From the NCBI GenBank assembly GCA_017848855.1, contig JAFIHF010000027.1, forward strand, positions 1 to 64,000: a stretch of 64,000 bases of DNA, in the 5' to 3' direction. Position 1 is the stretch's first letter; the number at the start of each line of letters is the position of its first letter. This DNA is from Rhodanobacter denitrificans. Lineage in GTDB: Bacteria; Pseudomonadota; Gammaproteobacteria; Xanthomonadales; Rhodanobacteraceae. Positions 44,083 to 54,814 of the stretch are shown one piece after another. The translations under genes were made by a program, and so were the position numbers. The notes under the pieces are model-generated. The model had not been told where the DNA came from. It made no database searches and was given only the letters and a program-made list of their open reading frames with translations.

Positions 44083-45699
44083 ATGACCGACACACCGTGG
44101 TGGCGCGGCGCCGTCATCTACCAGATCTACCCGCGCAGCTTCCTCGACACCGACGGCGACGGCGTGGGCGACCTGCCGGGCATCATCGAGCGGCTCGACT
44201 ACGTGGCCGGCCTGGGTGTGGACGCGATCTGGATCGCGCCGTTCTTCCGCTCGCCGATGGCGGACTTCGGCTACGACATCGCCGATCCCTGCGACGTCGA
44301 CCCGCTGTTCGGCACGCTCGACGATTTCGACCGGCTGCTGCGCGAGGCGCATGCACGCGGGCTCAAGGTGATGATCGACCAGGTGCTCAGCCACACCTCG
44401 GACGAGCACGCCTGGTTCCGCGAGAGCCGGCAGAGCCGCGACAACGCCAAGGCCGACTGGTACGTGTGGGCCGACGCGAAGGAAGACGGCACGCCGCCGA
44501 ACAACTGGCTGTCGATCTTCGGCGGCAGCGCGTGGCAGTGGGAGCCGCGGCGCGGCCAGTACTACCTGCACAACTTCCTCGCCGCGCAGCCCGACCTCAA
44601 CTTCCACCATCCGGAAGTGCGCGCGGCGGTGCTGGACAACCTGCGCTTCTGGCTGGAGCGCGGCGTGGACGGCTTCCGCCTCGACTCGATCAACTTCTGC
44701 TTCCACGACGCCGCGCTGCGCGACAACCCGCCCAAGCCCAAGGCCGAACGCACCGGCCGCGGCTTCAGCGCCGACAATCCCTACGCGTTCCAGTACCACT
44801 GGTACAACAACACGCAGCCGGAGAACCTCGCCTTCCTCGAAGACCTGCGCGCGCTGATGGACCGCTACCCCGGCAGCGCCACGCTGGGCGAGATCTCCTC
44901 GGAGGATTCGCTGGCGACGATGGCCGAGTACACCAGCGGCCGCCGCCTGCACATGGGCTACAGCTTCGAACTGCTCACCGACGACTTCAGCGCCGCCTAC
45001 ATCCGCGACACCGTGCGCGCGCAGGAAGCGAAGATGAGCGAAGGCTGGCCGTGCTGGGCGATCTCCAACCACGACGTGGAGCGCGTGCTCAGCCGCTGGG
45101 GCAACGGCCACGGCTCCGCCGCGATGGCGAACCAGCTCACCGCGCTGGTGTGCTCGCTGCGCGGCTCGGTGTGCGTGTACCAGGGCGAGGAACTTGGCCT
45201 CACCGAGGCCGAGCTGCCCTACGAGGCGCTGCGCGATCCCTACGGCATCGCGTTCTGGCCCGAGTTCAAGGGCCGCGACGGCTGCCGCACGCCGATGCCG
45301 TGGAGCGAAGGCGACCACGCCGGCTTCAGCAGCGCCACGCCGTGGCTGCCGGTGCCACCCGAACACCGCGTGCTGGACGTGGCGCGGCAGCAGCTCGATC
45401 CGGCTTCCGCGCTCAACGGCTACCGCCGCTTCATGCACTGGCGCCGCGCGCAACCTGCGCTGCGGCTGGGCAGCATCCGCTTCCTCGACACCGCCGAGCC
45501 GGTGCTGGCTTTCGTGCGCGAGCTGGGCGAGGAGCGCGTACTGGTGGCGTTCAATCTCTCCGCTGGGGCGGTGGAGTGTGTGTTGCCGGTGGCGGGTACT
45601 CTGCTGCCGCTCGATGGCCACGGTCTGGTGACTGGTGCGCTGGATGGTGCGACGTTGCGGCTGCCGGCGCATGGGAGTTTTTACGCGCGCGTGGGGTGA
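44083..45699 (+). CDS. Cytoplasmic GH13 alpha-glucosidase (XgtA type)
   Basis: The 538-aa protein lacks a signal peptide, so it acts in the cytoplasm on imported maltose or maltodextrin. It begins MTDTPWWRGAVIYQIYPRSF. The catalytic set is Asp201 (GFRLDSIN), Glu270 (TLGEISSED) and Asp331 (SNHDVERV). Length and numbering match, as I recall, the Xanthomonas alpha-glucosyl transferase/alpha-glucosidase XgtA (subfamily GH13_23), which is why the ATG at 44083 was chosen over two upstream ATGs. An operator lies about 100 bp upstream. Copy B of the repeat element starts about 55 bp past the stop. Confidence 0.93.
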   Translation: MTDTPWWRGAVIYQIYPRSFLDTDGDGVGDLPGIIERLDYVAGLGVDAIWIAPFFRSPMADFGYDIADPCDVDPLFGTLDDFDRLLREAHARGLKVMIDQVLSHTSDEHAWFRESRQSRDNAKADWYVWADAKEDGTPPNNWLSIFGGSAWQWEPRRGQYYLHNFLAAQPDLNFHHPEVRAAVLDNLRFWLERGVDGFRLDSINFCFHDAALRDNPPKPKAERTGRGFSADNPYAFQYHWYNNTQPENLAFLEDLRALMDRYPGSATLGEISSEDSLATMAEYTSGRRLHMGYSFELLTDDFSAAYIRDTVRAQEAKMSEGWPCWAISNHDVERVLSRWGNGHGSAAMANQLTALVCSLRGSVCVYQGEELGLTEAELPYEALRDPYGIAFWPEFKGRDGCRTPMPWSEGDHAGFSSATPWLPVPPEHRVLDVARQQLDPASALNGYRRFMHWRRAQPALRLGSIRFLDTAEPVLAFVRELGEERVLVAFNLSAGAVECVLPVAGTLLPLDGHGLVTGALDGATLRLPAHGSFYARVG

Positions 45700-45755
45700 G
45701 GCGCGTTGGCGCGCGCTGGTGCGTGTACTTCGCTTCGGGTTGCTATCGCGCCATT

Positions 45756-46660
45756 CCCCCTCTCCCCCAACATCGTTGGGGGAGAGGGTTGGGGTGAGGG
45801 GGGCTTTGGCTTTTGCGTTATCGCAAGTTTCAAAGCGGTTTCGAGCGCCTGCCGCAAGCGACAGAGCGGTTTCGAGCCGCTGCCGCGGCCCGAGCTACTT
45901 TCTCTTTGCGTGCCCAAAGAGAAAGTAGCCAAAGAGAAAGGGCACCCCGCGGCGGCGCTTGCCGGGCGTCCTGCCCGGCAAGTGCGTGAGCCGTGACCGG
46001 GCTTTTCGGCCGGGCTTCCTGCCCGGTCGAAAAGGCATCGCCATCCTTGGCGATGCCCGCTGCGCGGCCTGATCGTCCACGGCTCACCGCCACCGAGGGG
46101 CCCCAGAAAGGCAGGCGCGCATCGTGCGCGCCAGAAGCAAGAGCGTCGCAAGCTTGCGGGCTTTTGCTCCCTCCCCTGCATGCAGGGGAGGGCTGGGGTG
46201 GGGTGCTGTTGATCTTGCTGTTGCTTCTGCGCGCTGGGAGCGCGCTGCTCTACCCGGGGCCCCTATGGCGCGGCGGGTGGGTGGAGGAAAGTCCGCAGGA
46301 TGGCCCGCACGGATGCGAGCCAGTTTTTCGCCGGCACACGGAGGTGCCGTCGAAAAACCCCGGAACCCGCCCGCGCACCCGGAAGGCAGGATGCCTGGAG
46401 GGCGCGCCATCGGGGTGTCGTTTCTCTTTGGTGACTTTCTCTTTGGACAAGCAAAGAGAAAGTCACTCGGGCCGCGGCAGCGGCTCGAAACCGCTTTGTT
46501 TCTTGCGGCAGGCGCACGAAAGCCCGCCGCAGGCGAGCCCAATTGCGGAAGTGAAAGGTTCTCGCGAGCACCCACCCCTCACCCCGACCCTCTCCTCGCT
46601 CCTCAAAGCCGCGGCCATCCATGGCCGCTCCCCGCGTGCCCCGCAGGGGGGAGGGAGAAG
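45756..46660. mobile_element. Multi-hairpin repeat element, copy B (inverted)
   Basis: This 905-bp unit is the reverse-complement relative of 26698-27557, colinear from the CTCTCCC palindrome at 46575-46660 back to that at 45756-45804. Hairpins: 45894-45929 (15 bp), 45958-45982, 46002-46034, 46034-46057, 46302-46321, 46323-46358, 46384-46396, 46431-46466 (15 bp perfect). Stem sequences differ from copy A mostly by paired changes that keep the pairing. Short open frames occur on both strands but none is conserved between copies. It fills the gap between the alpha-glucosidase and bioC. Confidence 0.8.
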
Positions 46661-46668
46661 AGCGCGCC

Positions 46669-47586
46669 TCAGCGCCGCCGCGACCCGCGAAGACTGCTGA
46701 TCGAGAAGCTGGCCACCTCGCCGCCACCGGGAAGCCGCCGCGACTGCCCGGGCGGCGGCCCCCACGCGTGTGCGGTCACCACCTCCCACGTGGCGGGAAT
46801 GCGGCCATCCACGCGCATCGCCTCGTAGGCGGCAAGCATCGCGCGGTAGTGGCTCTTGCCGGTGAGGTGGCGTTCGCGTGCGGCGTCGGCATGGGTGGCG
46901 CCCAGGCCGCGCAGTTCTTCCAGCAGCTTGCGCGGTTCGCTGTAGGTGAGCGTGTAGCGTTCCACGTCGAGCACCGGGTCGCGCAGGCCGGCGTTGAGCA
47001 TCGCGTCGCCGACGTCGTGCATGTCGAGGAAGCGGCTGACGTGGGAGTGGCCGTCCACCGCGGCCCAGGCCGCGCGCAGTTCCTTCAGCGTGTCGGGGCC
47101 GAAGCTGGAGAACGCGAGCAGGCCGCCGGGTTTCAGCACGCGGCAGCATTCGCCGAACAGCGCGGCGAGGTCGTCGACCCACTGGAAGCACAGGTTGGAG
47201 TGCAGCAGGTCCACGCTGTGGTCGGGGAAGGGCAGGGCGGTGGCTTCGGCGCAGACGCGGCGGAAGGGCTTCAACCAGCCGCTGTGGCGCTTCGCCGCCT
47301 GCAGCATCGGCAGCGCGAGATCCACCGCGATCACTTCGGCCTTGGGGTAGCGCGTCTTGAGCTGCGCAGTGCCGAGGCCGGTGCCCGCGCCCACGTCGAG
47401 CACGCGTTCGGGGAGCAGGCCCTTGCGGTCCGGCGATTCGTCGTAGAAGGTCAGCCGGTCGAGCAGCTGGCCTTGCACGACGCGCTGCAGGGCGTCGTGC
47501 TGCTCGTAGCTGCGCGCGGCGCGGCTGAAGTTGCGGCGCACCTGGGCGCGGTCGAGGTGGAAATCGCTCATTGAAGCCGCACTCAT
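46669..47586 (-). CDS. bioC: Malonyl-ACP O-methyltransferase BioC
   Basis: The 305-aa SAM-dependent methyltransferase methylates malonyl-ACP so that fatty-acid synthesis can build the pimeloyl chain of biotin. The SAM-binding motif VLDVGAGTGLGT (about 66-77), the post-I region and LPFPDHSVDLLHSNLCFQWV are clear. The start at 47586 shares its A with the TGA stop of bioH (TGATG), implying coupled translation; an internal ATG at 47571 is the alternative. It is the last gene of the operon. The very C-terminus (SLRGSRRR) lies beside the repeat region and may be variable. Confidence 0.9.
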   Translation of the reverse strand: MSAASMSDFHLDRAQVRRNFSRAARSYEQHDALQRVVQGQLLDRLTFYDESPDRKGLLPERVLDVGAGTGLGTAQLKTRYPKAEVIAVDLALPMLQAAKRHSGWLKPFRRVCAEATALPFPDHSVDLLHSNLCFQWVDDLAALFGECCRVLKPGGLLAFSSFGPDTLKELRAAWAAVDGHSHVSRFLDMHDVGDAMLNAGLRDPVLDVERYTLTYSEPRKLLEELRGLGATHADAARERHLTGKSHYRAMLAAYEAMRVDGRIPATWEVVTAHAWGPPPGQSRRLPGGGEVASFSISSLRGSRRR

Positions 47587-48353
47587 CAAAAGCTGTCCAG
47601 CAAGGGTTGCAGCGCCTGCGCCACTTCGCCGGCGTGGGCGAAGAACGGCGCGTGGCCGGCGCGCTCGATCTGCGTGTAGCGGCCGTGCGCCTGTGCGGCC
47701 GACCACTCCATCGCCTGCGGCGGCACCAGCCGGTCGCGGCGGCCGGCGATCCAGGCATTCGGCTGCTGCAGCGTGGACAGCTGCGCGCGCAGGTCGCGCG
47801 TCTCCAGGATGCGGATGCCTTCCTGCAGCACGCGCAGGTCGGGTTCGCCGTGCGCGAAGGCGAGCTCGCGCAGGTGGCGCAGCTCGGCGCGCGGGTCGGC
47901 GCTGCCCATCGCCTCCAGCGCGAGGAAGCGGTCGATGGTGGCGCGGTAGTCGGTTTCCAGGTCCAGCGCGAGCTGGTGCACCAGCGCCGCATCGCTGCCC
48001 CAGGGCCAGCTGTCGCCGCGCACGAACTTCGGCGTGGCGCACAGCATCGCCAGTCCGCGTACCTGCTGCGGTTGTTCCAGCGCCGCAGTGAGCGCGATCA
48101 ACCCGCCCAGCGACCAGCCCAGCCACAGCGCCGGCGGCGTGGCCTGCGCGATCGCCGCCGCGCAGGCGGAGGGTTCCAGCGGCAGGCCGCAGTCGCGCGA
48201 GCGGCCGTGGCCGGGCAGGTCGACCACGTACAGCGTGCAGCACTCGGCCAGCGCGTCGACCAGCGGCGCCAGGATGCCGCCGTGCATGGCCCAGCCGTGA
48301 AGCAGTACCAGCGGGATGGAGCCGCGGCCGAGTTTTTCGAGGTAGAGGCTCAT
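47586..48353 (-). CDS. bioH: Pimeloyl-ACP methyl ester esterase BioH
   Basis: The 255-aa alpha/beta hydrolase removes the methyl group from pimeloyl-ACP methyl ester to end chain synthesis for biotin. The triad is Ser81 (GWSLGG), Asp207 (GRRDRLVPP) and His234 (AGHAPFF), with the oxyanion LLHGWAMHG near the N-terminus. The start overlaps the upstream trhO stop (ATGA, 48350-48353) and its stop overlaps bioC. Confidence 0.93.
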   Translation of the reverse strand: MSLYLEKLGRGSIPLVLLHGWAMHGGILAPLVDALAECCTLYVVDLPGHGRSRDCGLPLEPSACAAAIAQATPPALWLGWSLGGLIALTAALEQPQQVRGLAMLCATPKFVRGDSWPWGSDAALVHQLALDLETDYRATIDRFLALEAMGSADPRAELRHLRELAFAHGEPDLRVLQEGIRILETRDLRAQLSTLQQPNAWIAGRRDRLVPPQAMEWSAAQAHGRYTQIERAGHAPFFAHAGEVAQALQPLLDSF

Positions 48354-49243
48354 AAGCTTTTTCCCCTCTCCCCGCTGGGGAGAGGGTGCCCCGCAGGGGT
48401 GGGAGAGGGGTGGGTGCTTGCGTGTGCGTTGTTAAGAGCAGGCTCTGGCGCTGTACTCTCGCAAGAGCGCTCCCTCTCCCCCGGCCCCTCTCCCGCAAGC
48501 GGGAGAGGGGAGGTGGCCGTGGGCCGCAGATCGGCGTTTACCGCTCCGCGCCCGTCGAACACGAAGCAGTCGCCCTGCCAGTGCGCGCCGTCGGTGAGTT
48601 CGAGGTACTTGAGTATCCCGCCCTCCAACTGGCGCACGCGTTCGATGCCCAGCGCCTGCATGTGCAGCGCGGCCTTTTCGCAGCGGATGCCGCCGGTGCA
48701 GTAGGACACCACGGTCTTGCCGGCGTAGCGCGCACGATCCGCAGCGACGGCGGCGGGGAAGCCGGTGAAGCTGGCGAGGCGGTAGTCCAGCGCCTGCGCG
48801 AACTTGCCCAGCGCGATCTCGTAGTCGTTGCGGGTGTCGAGCAGCAGCACTTCGCGGCCGTCGTCGTCGTGGCCCTGGTCCAGCCAGCGCTTCAGCGTGC
48901 CTGCATCCACCGCCGGCGCGCGGCCACCCTCGGGGCGGATCGCCGGCTGGTGCATGGTGATGATCTCCTTCTTCAGCCGCACGCGCAGGCGGCCGAACGG
49001 CACCGTGTCGGAGAGCGACTCCTTCGCCTCCAGCCCGGCGAAGCGCGCGTCCGCGCGCAGCCACGCCATGAACGCGTCCACCGCCTCGCGCGGGCCGGCG
49101 AGGAACAGGTTGATGCCCTCGGGCGCGAGCAGCACGGTGCCCTTGAGCTGCAAGGCCTCCGCGCGTTCGCGCACGCGCTCGCGCAGCGCGGGCAGGTCGT
49201 CCAGCGCGACGAAGCGGTAGGCGGCGAGGTTGACGATGTTCAT
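48350..49243 (-). CDS. trhO: tRNA uridine(34) hydroxylase TrhO (rhodanese family) with repeat-encoded tail
   Basis: The 297-aa protein has the N-terminal TrhO domain (1-100) and a rhodanese domain with the reactive Cys182 in [11 protein letters not shown]. TrhO makes 5-hydroxyuridine at tRNA position 34. Conserved sequence ends near residue 243. The last 54 residues are translated from two palindromic repeats (48362-48410 and 48470-48511), seen in [14 protein letters not shown] and [15 protein letters not shown]. The stop overlaps the bioH start, so the tail now couples the genes. The tail is likely non-functional but tolerated. Placement inside a biotin operon is unexplained. Confidence 0.85.
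   Translation of the reverse strand: MNIVNLAAYRFVALDDLPALRERVRERAEALQLKGTVLLAPEGINLFLAGPREAVDAFMAWLRADARFAGLEAKESLSDTVPFGRLRVRLKKEIITMHQPAIRPEGGRAPAVDAGTLKRWLDQGHDDDGREVLLLDTRNDYEIALGKFAQALDYRLASFTGFPAAVAADRARYAGKTVVSYCTGGIRCEKAALHMQALGIERVRQLEGGILKYLELTDGAHWQGDCFVFDGRGAVNADLRPTATSPLPLAGEGPGERERSCESTAPEPALNNAHASTHPSPTPAGHPLPSGERGKSL
48362..48511. repeat. Two CTCTCCC palindromic repeats inside trhO
   Basis: Units at 48362-48410 (CCCTCTCCCC, GGGGAGAGGG) and 48470-48511 (CCCCTCTCCCGC, GCGGGAGAGGGG) lie within the 3' end of the trhO reading frame. Confidence 0.85.
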
Positions 49244-49271
49244 CGGGAAAACGCGGCGAAACAGCACGCCA

Positions 49272-50594
<1,323 letters not shown>

Positions 50595-50675
50595 CGTGGA
50601 AGCAGGGGCGAAGAGCGCCCCCTCTCCCTGGCCCTCTCCCCCAAGCGATGCTTGGGGGAGAGGGGATGGAAAAGC

Positions 50676-51716
50676 TCAGGCCGCGGCACTGCACCCGCAC
50701 CCATGTCCGCAACCCGCGGGCGCGGCATCCAGAATGTCCGCATGCACCGTGCCCGCTTCCTCCATCACTTCCATCGCATGCAGGTCGAGGCGGCGGAACA
50801 GGGCGCGGTCGTGTTCGGTGTCGGGGTTGCCGGTGGTGAGCAGTTTCTCGCCGTAGAAGATCGAGCCGGCGCCGGCGTGGAAGCACAGCGCCTGCACCGC
50901 GTCGTCCATCTGCTGGCGGCCGGCGGAGAGGCGCACGATGGACAGCGGCATCAGGATGCGCGCCACCGCGATGGTGCGCACGAACTCGAACGGATCGAGC
51001 TTTTCCTGGTTCGCCAGCGGCGTGCCGGGCACCGGCACCAGCTGGTTGATCGGCACCGAGTGCGGGTGCGCGGGCAGGTTGGCCAGCGCCTGCAGCAGGC
51101 CGGCGCGCTGCTCGCGCGTTTCGCCCATGCCGACGATGCCGCCGCAGCAGGTCTTGAGGCCGGCGTCGCGCACCTGCTCCAGCGTCTGCAGGCGGTCCTG
51201 GTATTCGCGGGTGTGGATGATCTCGCCGTAGAACTCCGGCGCGGTGTCGATGTTGTGGTTGTAGTAGTCGAGGCCGGCGTCCTTGAGCTGCTGCGCGTGG
51301 CCGTCGCCGAGCAGGCCCAGGGTGGCGCAGGTTTCCAGGCCGAGGTCCTTCACCGCACGCACGATCTCGGCGACCTTCGGGATGTCGCGGTCCTTCGGCC
51401 CGCGCCACGCCGCGCCCATGCAGAAGCGGCTGGCGCCGGCGGCCTTGGCGGCCCTGGCGCGCGCCAGCACGTCGTCGACTTCCATCAGCTTCTGCGCCGC
51501 CACGCCGGTGTCGTAGCGCGCCGCCTGCGGGCAATAGGCGCAGTCCTCGGGGCAGCCGCCGGTCTTGATCGAGAGCAGGGTGGACACCTGCACCGCGTTC
51601 GGGTCGTGGTGCTCGCGGTGCACGCAGTGCGCGCGGTGCAGCAGCTCGTTGAACGGCAGCGCGAACAGCGCGGCGACTTCCTCGCGCGTCCAGTCGTGGC
51701 GGGTGGCTAGTGGCAT
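50676..51716 (-). CDS. bioB: Biotin synthase
   Basis: The 346-aa radical-SAM enzyme inserts sulfur into dethiobiotin. The [4Fe-4S] motif CPEDCAYC supplies Cys55, Cys59 and Cys62. The conserved [11 protein letters not shown] and [14 protein letters not shown] segments are present. An AGGAG site 7 bases before the ATG sets the start at 51716. A cysteine-rich tail ([12 protein letters not shown]) ends the protein, a feature often seen in this family. It is the first gene of bioB-bioF-trhO-bioH-bioC, downstream of nirK in the same orientation but with its own probable operator. Confidence 0.96.
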   Translation of the reverse strand: MPLATRHDWTREEVAALFALPFNELLHRAHCVHREHHDPNAVQVSTLLSIKTGGCPEDCAYCPQAARYDTGVAAQKLMEVDDVLARARAAKAAGASRFCMGAAWRGPKDRDIPKVAEIVRAVKDLGLETCATLGLLGDGHAQQLKDAGLDYYNHNIDTAPEFYGEIIHTREYQDRLQTLEQVRDAGLKTCCGGIVGMGETREQRAGLLQALANLPAHPHSVPINQLVPVPGTPLANQEKLDPFEFVRTIAVARILMPLSIVRLSAGRQQMDDAVQALCFHAGAGSIFYGEKLLTTGNPDTEHDRALFRRLDLHAMEVMEEAGTVHADILDAAPAGCGHGCGCSAAA

Positions 51717-51764
51717 GGGCGGCTCCTGGCTGAGGCCGCGAAGTGTGGGCGGCGAGCCGTTCTT

Positions 51765-51797
51765 CGTCAACCAACGATGGCGCGATGACAGTTGACG
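51765..51797 (-). promoter_or_regulatory. Candidate BirA operator of the biotin operon
   Basis: CGTCAAC (51765-51771) and GTTGACG (51791-51797) form an inverted repeat with 19 bases between, 49-81 bp upstream of bioB. BirA sites have the form GTMAACC, 15-17 bases, GGTTKAC. The left half fits well and the right half has one change. Confidence 0.4.
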
Positions 51798-51813
51798 ACG
51801 AGCCGAAAGCAAG

Positions 51814-51842
51814 AGGGCGACCCGCGGGCCGCTCTCTCGCCC
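51814..51842 (-). terminator. Hairpin downstream of nirK
   Basis: GGGCGA (51815-51820) pairs with TCGCCC (51837-51842) around an inner GCGG/CCGC stem, just past the nirK stop. Only a short T-run follows on the minus strand. Confidence 0.4.
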
Positions 51843-51858
51843 GTTCACTGGCTTTGCA

Positions 51859-53841
51859 TCACTTGCCGCGCGCGGCCTTCACCTGGTCGGCGGTGATGGT
51901 TTTGGCCTGGTTGCCCCACGAGGTGCGCTCGTGGTTCGCGATGTCGGCGATGTCGGCGTCGTTCAAGGTCGCGGCGAACGGCGGCATCGCGCTGGGGTAG
52001 CTGACGCCGTCGATGGCCAGGCCCTGCAGGCCGTGCAGGATGGTGGCGATGTGCTTGGCGGGGTCGGCGTCCAGCACCGCCGGGTTGCCCTTGAGCGGCG
52101 GGAATGCGCCGGGCAGGCCCAGGCCGGTGGGCTGGTGGCAGGCGGCGCAGTTGGTGGCGTAGAGCTGCGCGCCGCGTTCGGCGTTGAAGCTGTACGGGCC
52201 GGTGGCCGCGGCCGGCGGCGGGGTCGGCGCCGCGGCGGCCGCCAGCTTGCGGATGTCGGGCTTGGCCGGCGTGGTGCCGGCCGGCTGCTCGATCTGCAGC
52301 ACGCCCATCGCGCCGATCTGCATGTGCGCCATGGAGTGGTCCACGAACGGGTACTTGCCGGGCTGGTCGAGCTTGAGGTCGAACACCATGCCTTCGCCCG
52401 GGCCCACGCTGTAGGTGGAGACGCCGTCGATCGCCTGCGCCGGGTTGCCGCCGGGGTAGACCTTGTCGAAGATCGCGCCGATCACGTGGAACGCGCTCCA
52501 CAGGCTGGGGCCGGCGTTGACCACGTACAGGCGCACCCGGTCGCCGGGCTTGGCGGTGAGCGGGTGGTCGCGGTACTGGAACGCAGCGCCGTTGAACACC
52601 ACCTCGTCCGGGCGCTCCGACATGATCTTGTCCATGTTGGCCGCCATCAGCTTGCCGGACACCTGCGAGGTGTACCACTCGCCCTGCACCAGCACGTAGC
52701 TCTCCTGTGCCGGCGGCAGCGGCGTGGCCGGGTCGACGATGATCGCGCCGTACATGCCGTTGGCCAGATGCAGCAGCACCGGCGGCGTGCCGCAGTGGTA
52801 GAGGAACGCGCCGGGCACCTTGGCCACGAAGCTGAAGTGGATCGCCTCGCCCGGCATGATCTCCACGTAGTCGAGGCTGGGCGGGGTGATCGCGCTGTGG
52901 AAGTCGATCGAGTGCTGCATGGCGCCGTGGTTGGTCACGGTCACGTCCACCGTCTGGCCCTGGCGCACGTGGATCACCGGGCCGGGCACGGTCTTGCCGA
53001 AGGTCCAGGCCTGGTACTGCACGCCGCTGGCGATCTCCACCGTTTCGTCGGTGACGGCGATGTCCACCGGCACCGTGTCGCCTTCGGTGAGCGGCGGCAG
53101 GCGTGCGTCGCGGGCCTTGTCGATCGGCTTGGTGGAGGCCAGCGCCAGCGGCGACACCGCGGCGGCGGCGGATTCGGGGCTCGCCGACTTCACGTTCAGC
53201 GCGCTGTGCAGCCCGGCCAGGAGCAGCGCCACCAGGATCAGCACGCCGGCCAGCGCCGGCCCCTGCACGCGCCAGGACAGCGGCTTCACCTGCTCGGGGG
53301 CGATCTGGTCGTTCCACTCGGCCACGCGGCGCCAGGCCGGCCACTTCGACTCGATCAGGTAGTCGAGGCTGTACGGGCTGGGGCCGGCGCGCAGGTTGAT
53401 CACGATCAGCGCGGCGAAGATCAGCACGTAACTGAGCGCCGCGCCGATGTTGTTCGCGCCCACCGAATACGGGCCGCCGAAACCCTCGGCCGTGCTCCAG
53501 ATCAACAGGCTGAACAGGATGCCCACGATGTAGGTGAGCTTGCGCGCGAAGCCCAGCAGCAGCGCCAGCGCCAGCAGCGTCTCGGCGATGCGCGTGGCCC
53601 ACACGAACAGGCCCGCGTGCGGCGTCACCACGCCGATCCAGAACTGGAACCACCACGCCGACCACGCCGGCTGGCCGGTGGCCGCGTTGTGCAGGTAGCC
53701 CACGTAGTGGCTGGCGAAATCGGGTGAGAAGGTCAGCGCGGCGCTGACGATCCAGATGATGCCGAACGCCACGCGCAGCGCGGTGCCGGCCAGCGCGGGC
53801 CAGGCTTCGGACAAGGGTTGGGAGCGGCCGGGATCGGACAT
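51859..53841 (-). CDS. nirK: Copper nitrite reductase fused to DoxX-like membrane and cytochrome c domains
   Basis: The 660-aa protein reduces nitrite to NO. Residues 1-215 form a DoxX-like membrane domain with about five to six helices. Residues 245-520 are a two-cupredoxin NirK with every ligand: type 1 copper His310, Cys350, His358, Met363; type 2 copper His315, His349, His502; catalytic Asp313 and His452. Residues 550-645 are a class I cytochrome c (CAACH, 565-569, Met619 in AMPPF). The cytochrome could feed electrons directly to type 1 copper, and the membrane domain would anchor the enzyme. NirK-cytochrome fusions are known; the added N-terminal membrane domain is less usual. Single gene with an FNR-like box upstream. 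Confidence 0.93.
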   Translation of the reverse strand: MSDPGRSQPLSEAWPALAGTALRVAFGIIWIVSAALTFSPDFASHYVGYLHNAATGQPAWSAWWFQFWIGVVTPHAGLFVWATRIAETLLALALLLGFARKLTYIVGILFSLLIWSTAEGFGGPYSVGANNIGAALSYVLIFAALIVINLRAGPSPYSLDYLIESKWPAWRRVAEWNDQIAPEQVKPLSWRVQGPALAGVLILVALLLAGLHSALNVKSASPESAAAAVSPLALASTKPIDKARDARLPPLTEGDTVPVDIAVTDETVEIASGVQYQAWTFGKTVPGPVIHVRQGQTVDVTVTNHGAMQHSIDFHSAITPPSLDYVEIMPGEAIHFSFVAKVPGAFLYHCGTPPVLLHLANGMYGAIIVDPATPLPPAQESYVLVQGEWYTSQVSGKLMAANMDKIMSERPDEVVFNGAAFQYRDHPLTAKPGDRVRLYVVNAGPSLWSAFHVIGAIFDKVYPGGNPAQAIDGVSTYSVGPGEGMVFDLKLDQPGKYPFVDHSMAHMQIGAMGVLQIEQPAGTTPAKPDIRKLAAAAAPTPPPAAATGPYSFNAERGAQLYATNCAACHQPTGLGLPGAFPPLKGNPAVLDADPAKHIATILHGLQGLAIDGVSYPSAMPPFAATLNDADIADIANHERTSWGNQAKTITADQVKAARGK

Positions 53842-53910
53842 GCGGTTTCCTTGGGGCGTCGGGTGGATGCGAACGGGCAGGAGTCTTGGGCAGCCGATGT
53901 GGTGCGCGCG

Positions 53911-53922
53911 TGACCTGGGTCA
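53911..53922 (-). promoter_or_regulatory. FNR/DNR-like box upstream of nirK
   Basis: TGACCTGGGTCA is a perfect-arm palindrome (TGACC/GGTCA) close to the FNR/DNR core TTGAYN4RTCAA but lacking the outer T and A. It is centred 75 bp upstream of the nirK start, a sensible place for an activator responding to low oxygen or NO. Confidence 0.4.
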
Positions 53923-53997
53923 GGGCGTGCGGCGCAAGTTCCTGCACGGCTGCGGCATGACGTCGCTACCATCGGGCAGACGGGCATGGAGGACAAG

Positions 53998-54720
53998 ATG
54001 GACAAGGCCAGCCTGCAACGAACCTGGCGCGCATGGCAACGCTGGCTGCTGCCGTGGCGCTGCCTGCTGTGCGGCGCGCCGGGCGAACGCGGCGCGGATC
54101 TGTGCGCGGACTGCGCCGCCGAGTTGCCGCGCAACCGCAGCTGCTGCGCCCGCTGCGCGCTGCCCCTGGCCGTGCCCGCCGCGCTGTGCGGCGCCTGCCT
54201 GCGCCGCGCGCCGCCGTGGGACGCGGCATGGGCGCCGTTCCGCTACGGCTGGCCGCTGGACCGGCTGGAGTCGCGCTTCAAGTTCGGCCGCGACCTCGCC
54301 GCCGGCCGCGCGCTGGCCACGCTGTGGCAGCGCGAACCCATGCCCGTGCCGAAGCCGGAACTGCTGCTGCCGGTGCCGCTGCACCGCGCGCGCCTGCGCC
54401 AGCGCGGCTACAACCAGGCGCTGGAACTGGCGAAGCCGCTGGCGCGCGAGTTGGGCGTGCCGCTGCGCCACGACCTGCTGCAACGCAGCCGCGCCACCGG
54501 CGCGCAGACCGAACTGGATGCGCTCGCCCGCCGCCGCAACGTGCGCGGCGCCTTCGCCCTGCGCACCGGCACGGCGCTGCCCGCGCACGTGGCGATCCTC
54601 GACGACGTGATGACCACCGGCGCCACCCTGGCCGAATGCGCCCGCGTGCTGAAGCGCGCCGGCGTGGCACGGGTGGACGTGTGGGCGCTGGCGCGTGCGC
54701 CCACGCCGTCGGGCAGGTAG
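53998..54720 (+). CDS. comF: ComF family phosphoribosyltransferase-like protein
   Basis: The 240-aa protein has an N-terminal four-to-eight cysteine zinc region (CLLCG, CADC, CCARC, CGAC within residues 20-75) and a C-terminal phosphoribosyltransferase fold with the PRPP loop VAILDDVMTTGATLAEC. ComF proteins support DNA uptake in competent bacteria. GGAGG at 53988-53992 lies 5 bases before the ATG at 53998, which is preferred to the ATG at 53986. The TAG stop lies inside the following palindromic repeat. It is divergent from nirK. Confidence 0.88.
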   Translation: MDKASLQRTWRAWQRWLLPWRCLLCGAPGERGADLCADCAAELPRNRSCCARCALPLAVPAALCGACLRRAPPWDAAWAPFRYGWPLDRLESRFKFGRDLAAGRALATLWQREPMPVPKPELLLPVPLHRARLRQRGYNQALELAKPLARELGVPLRHDLLQRSRATGAQTELDALARRRNVRGAFALRTGTALPAHVAILDDVMTTGATLAECARVLKRAGVARVDVWALARAPTPSGR

Positions 54721-54807
54721 GTCGGGATTTATCCCGACGGATGGGGCGGGGGTGTCGGGATAAATCCCGACCTACGAGCGGAGTGGTGGGTCGGGCTTCA
54801 GCCCGAC
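54717..54807. repeat. GTCGGG palindromic repeats between comF and ubiA
   Basis: A 22-bp perfect inverted repeat (54717-54738, GTAGGTCGGGATTTATCCCG; 54754-54775) is followed by a second short palindrome at 54790-54807 (GTCGGGCTTCAGCCCGAC). The left arm supplies the comF stop codon. The hairpins may also terminate both convergent genes. Confidence 0.88.
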
Positions 54808-54814
54808 AAGGCGC

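Noticed and set aside
45681..46828. Several 150-235-codon frames in repeat copy B
   Set aside because: They are read through palindromes in different frames, and their ends fall in repeat sequence. No domain is recognisable.
46669..48498. A 609-codon frame joining bioC to sequence upstream
   Set aside because: The upstream part is a shadow of bioH. BioC starts at the TGATG overlap.
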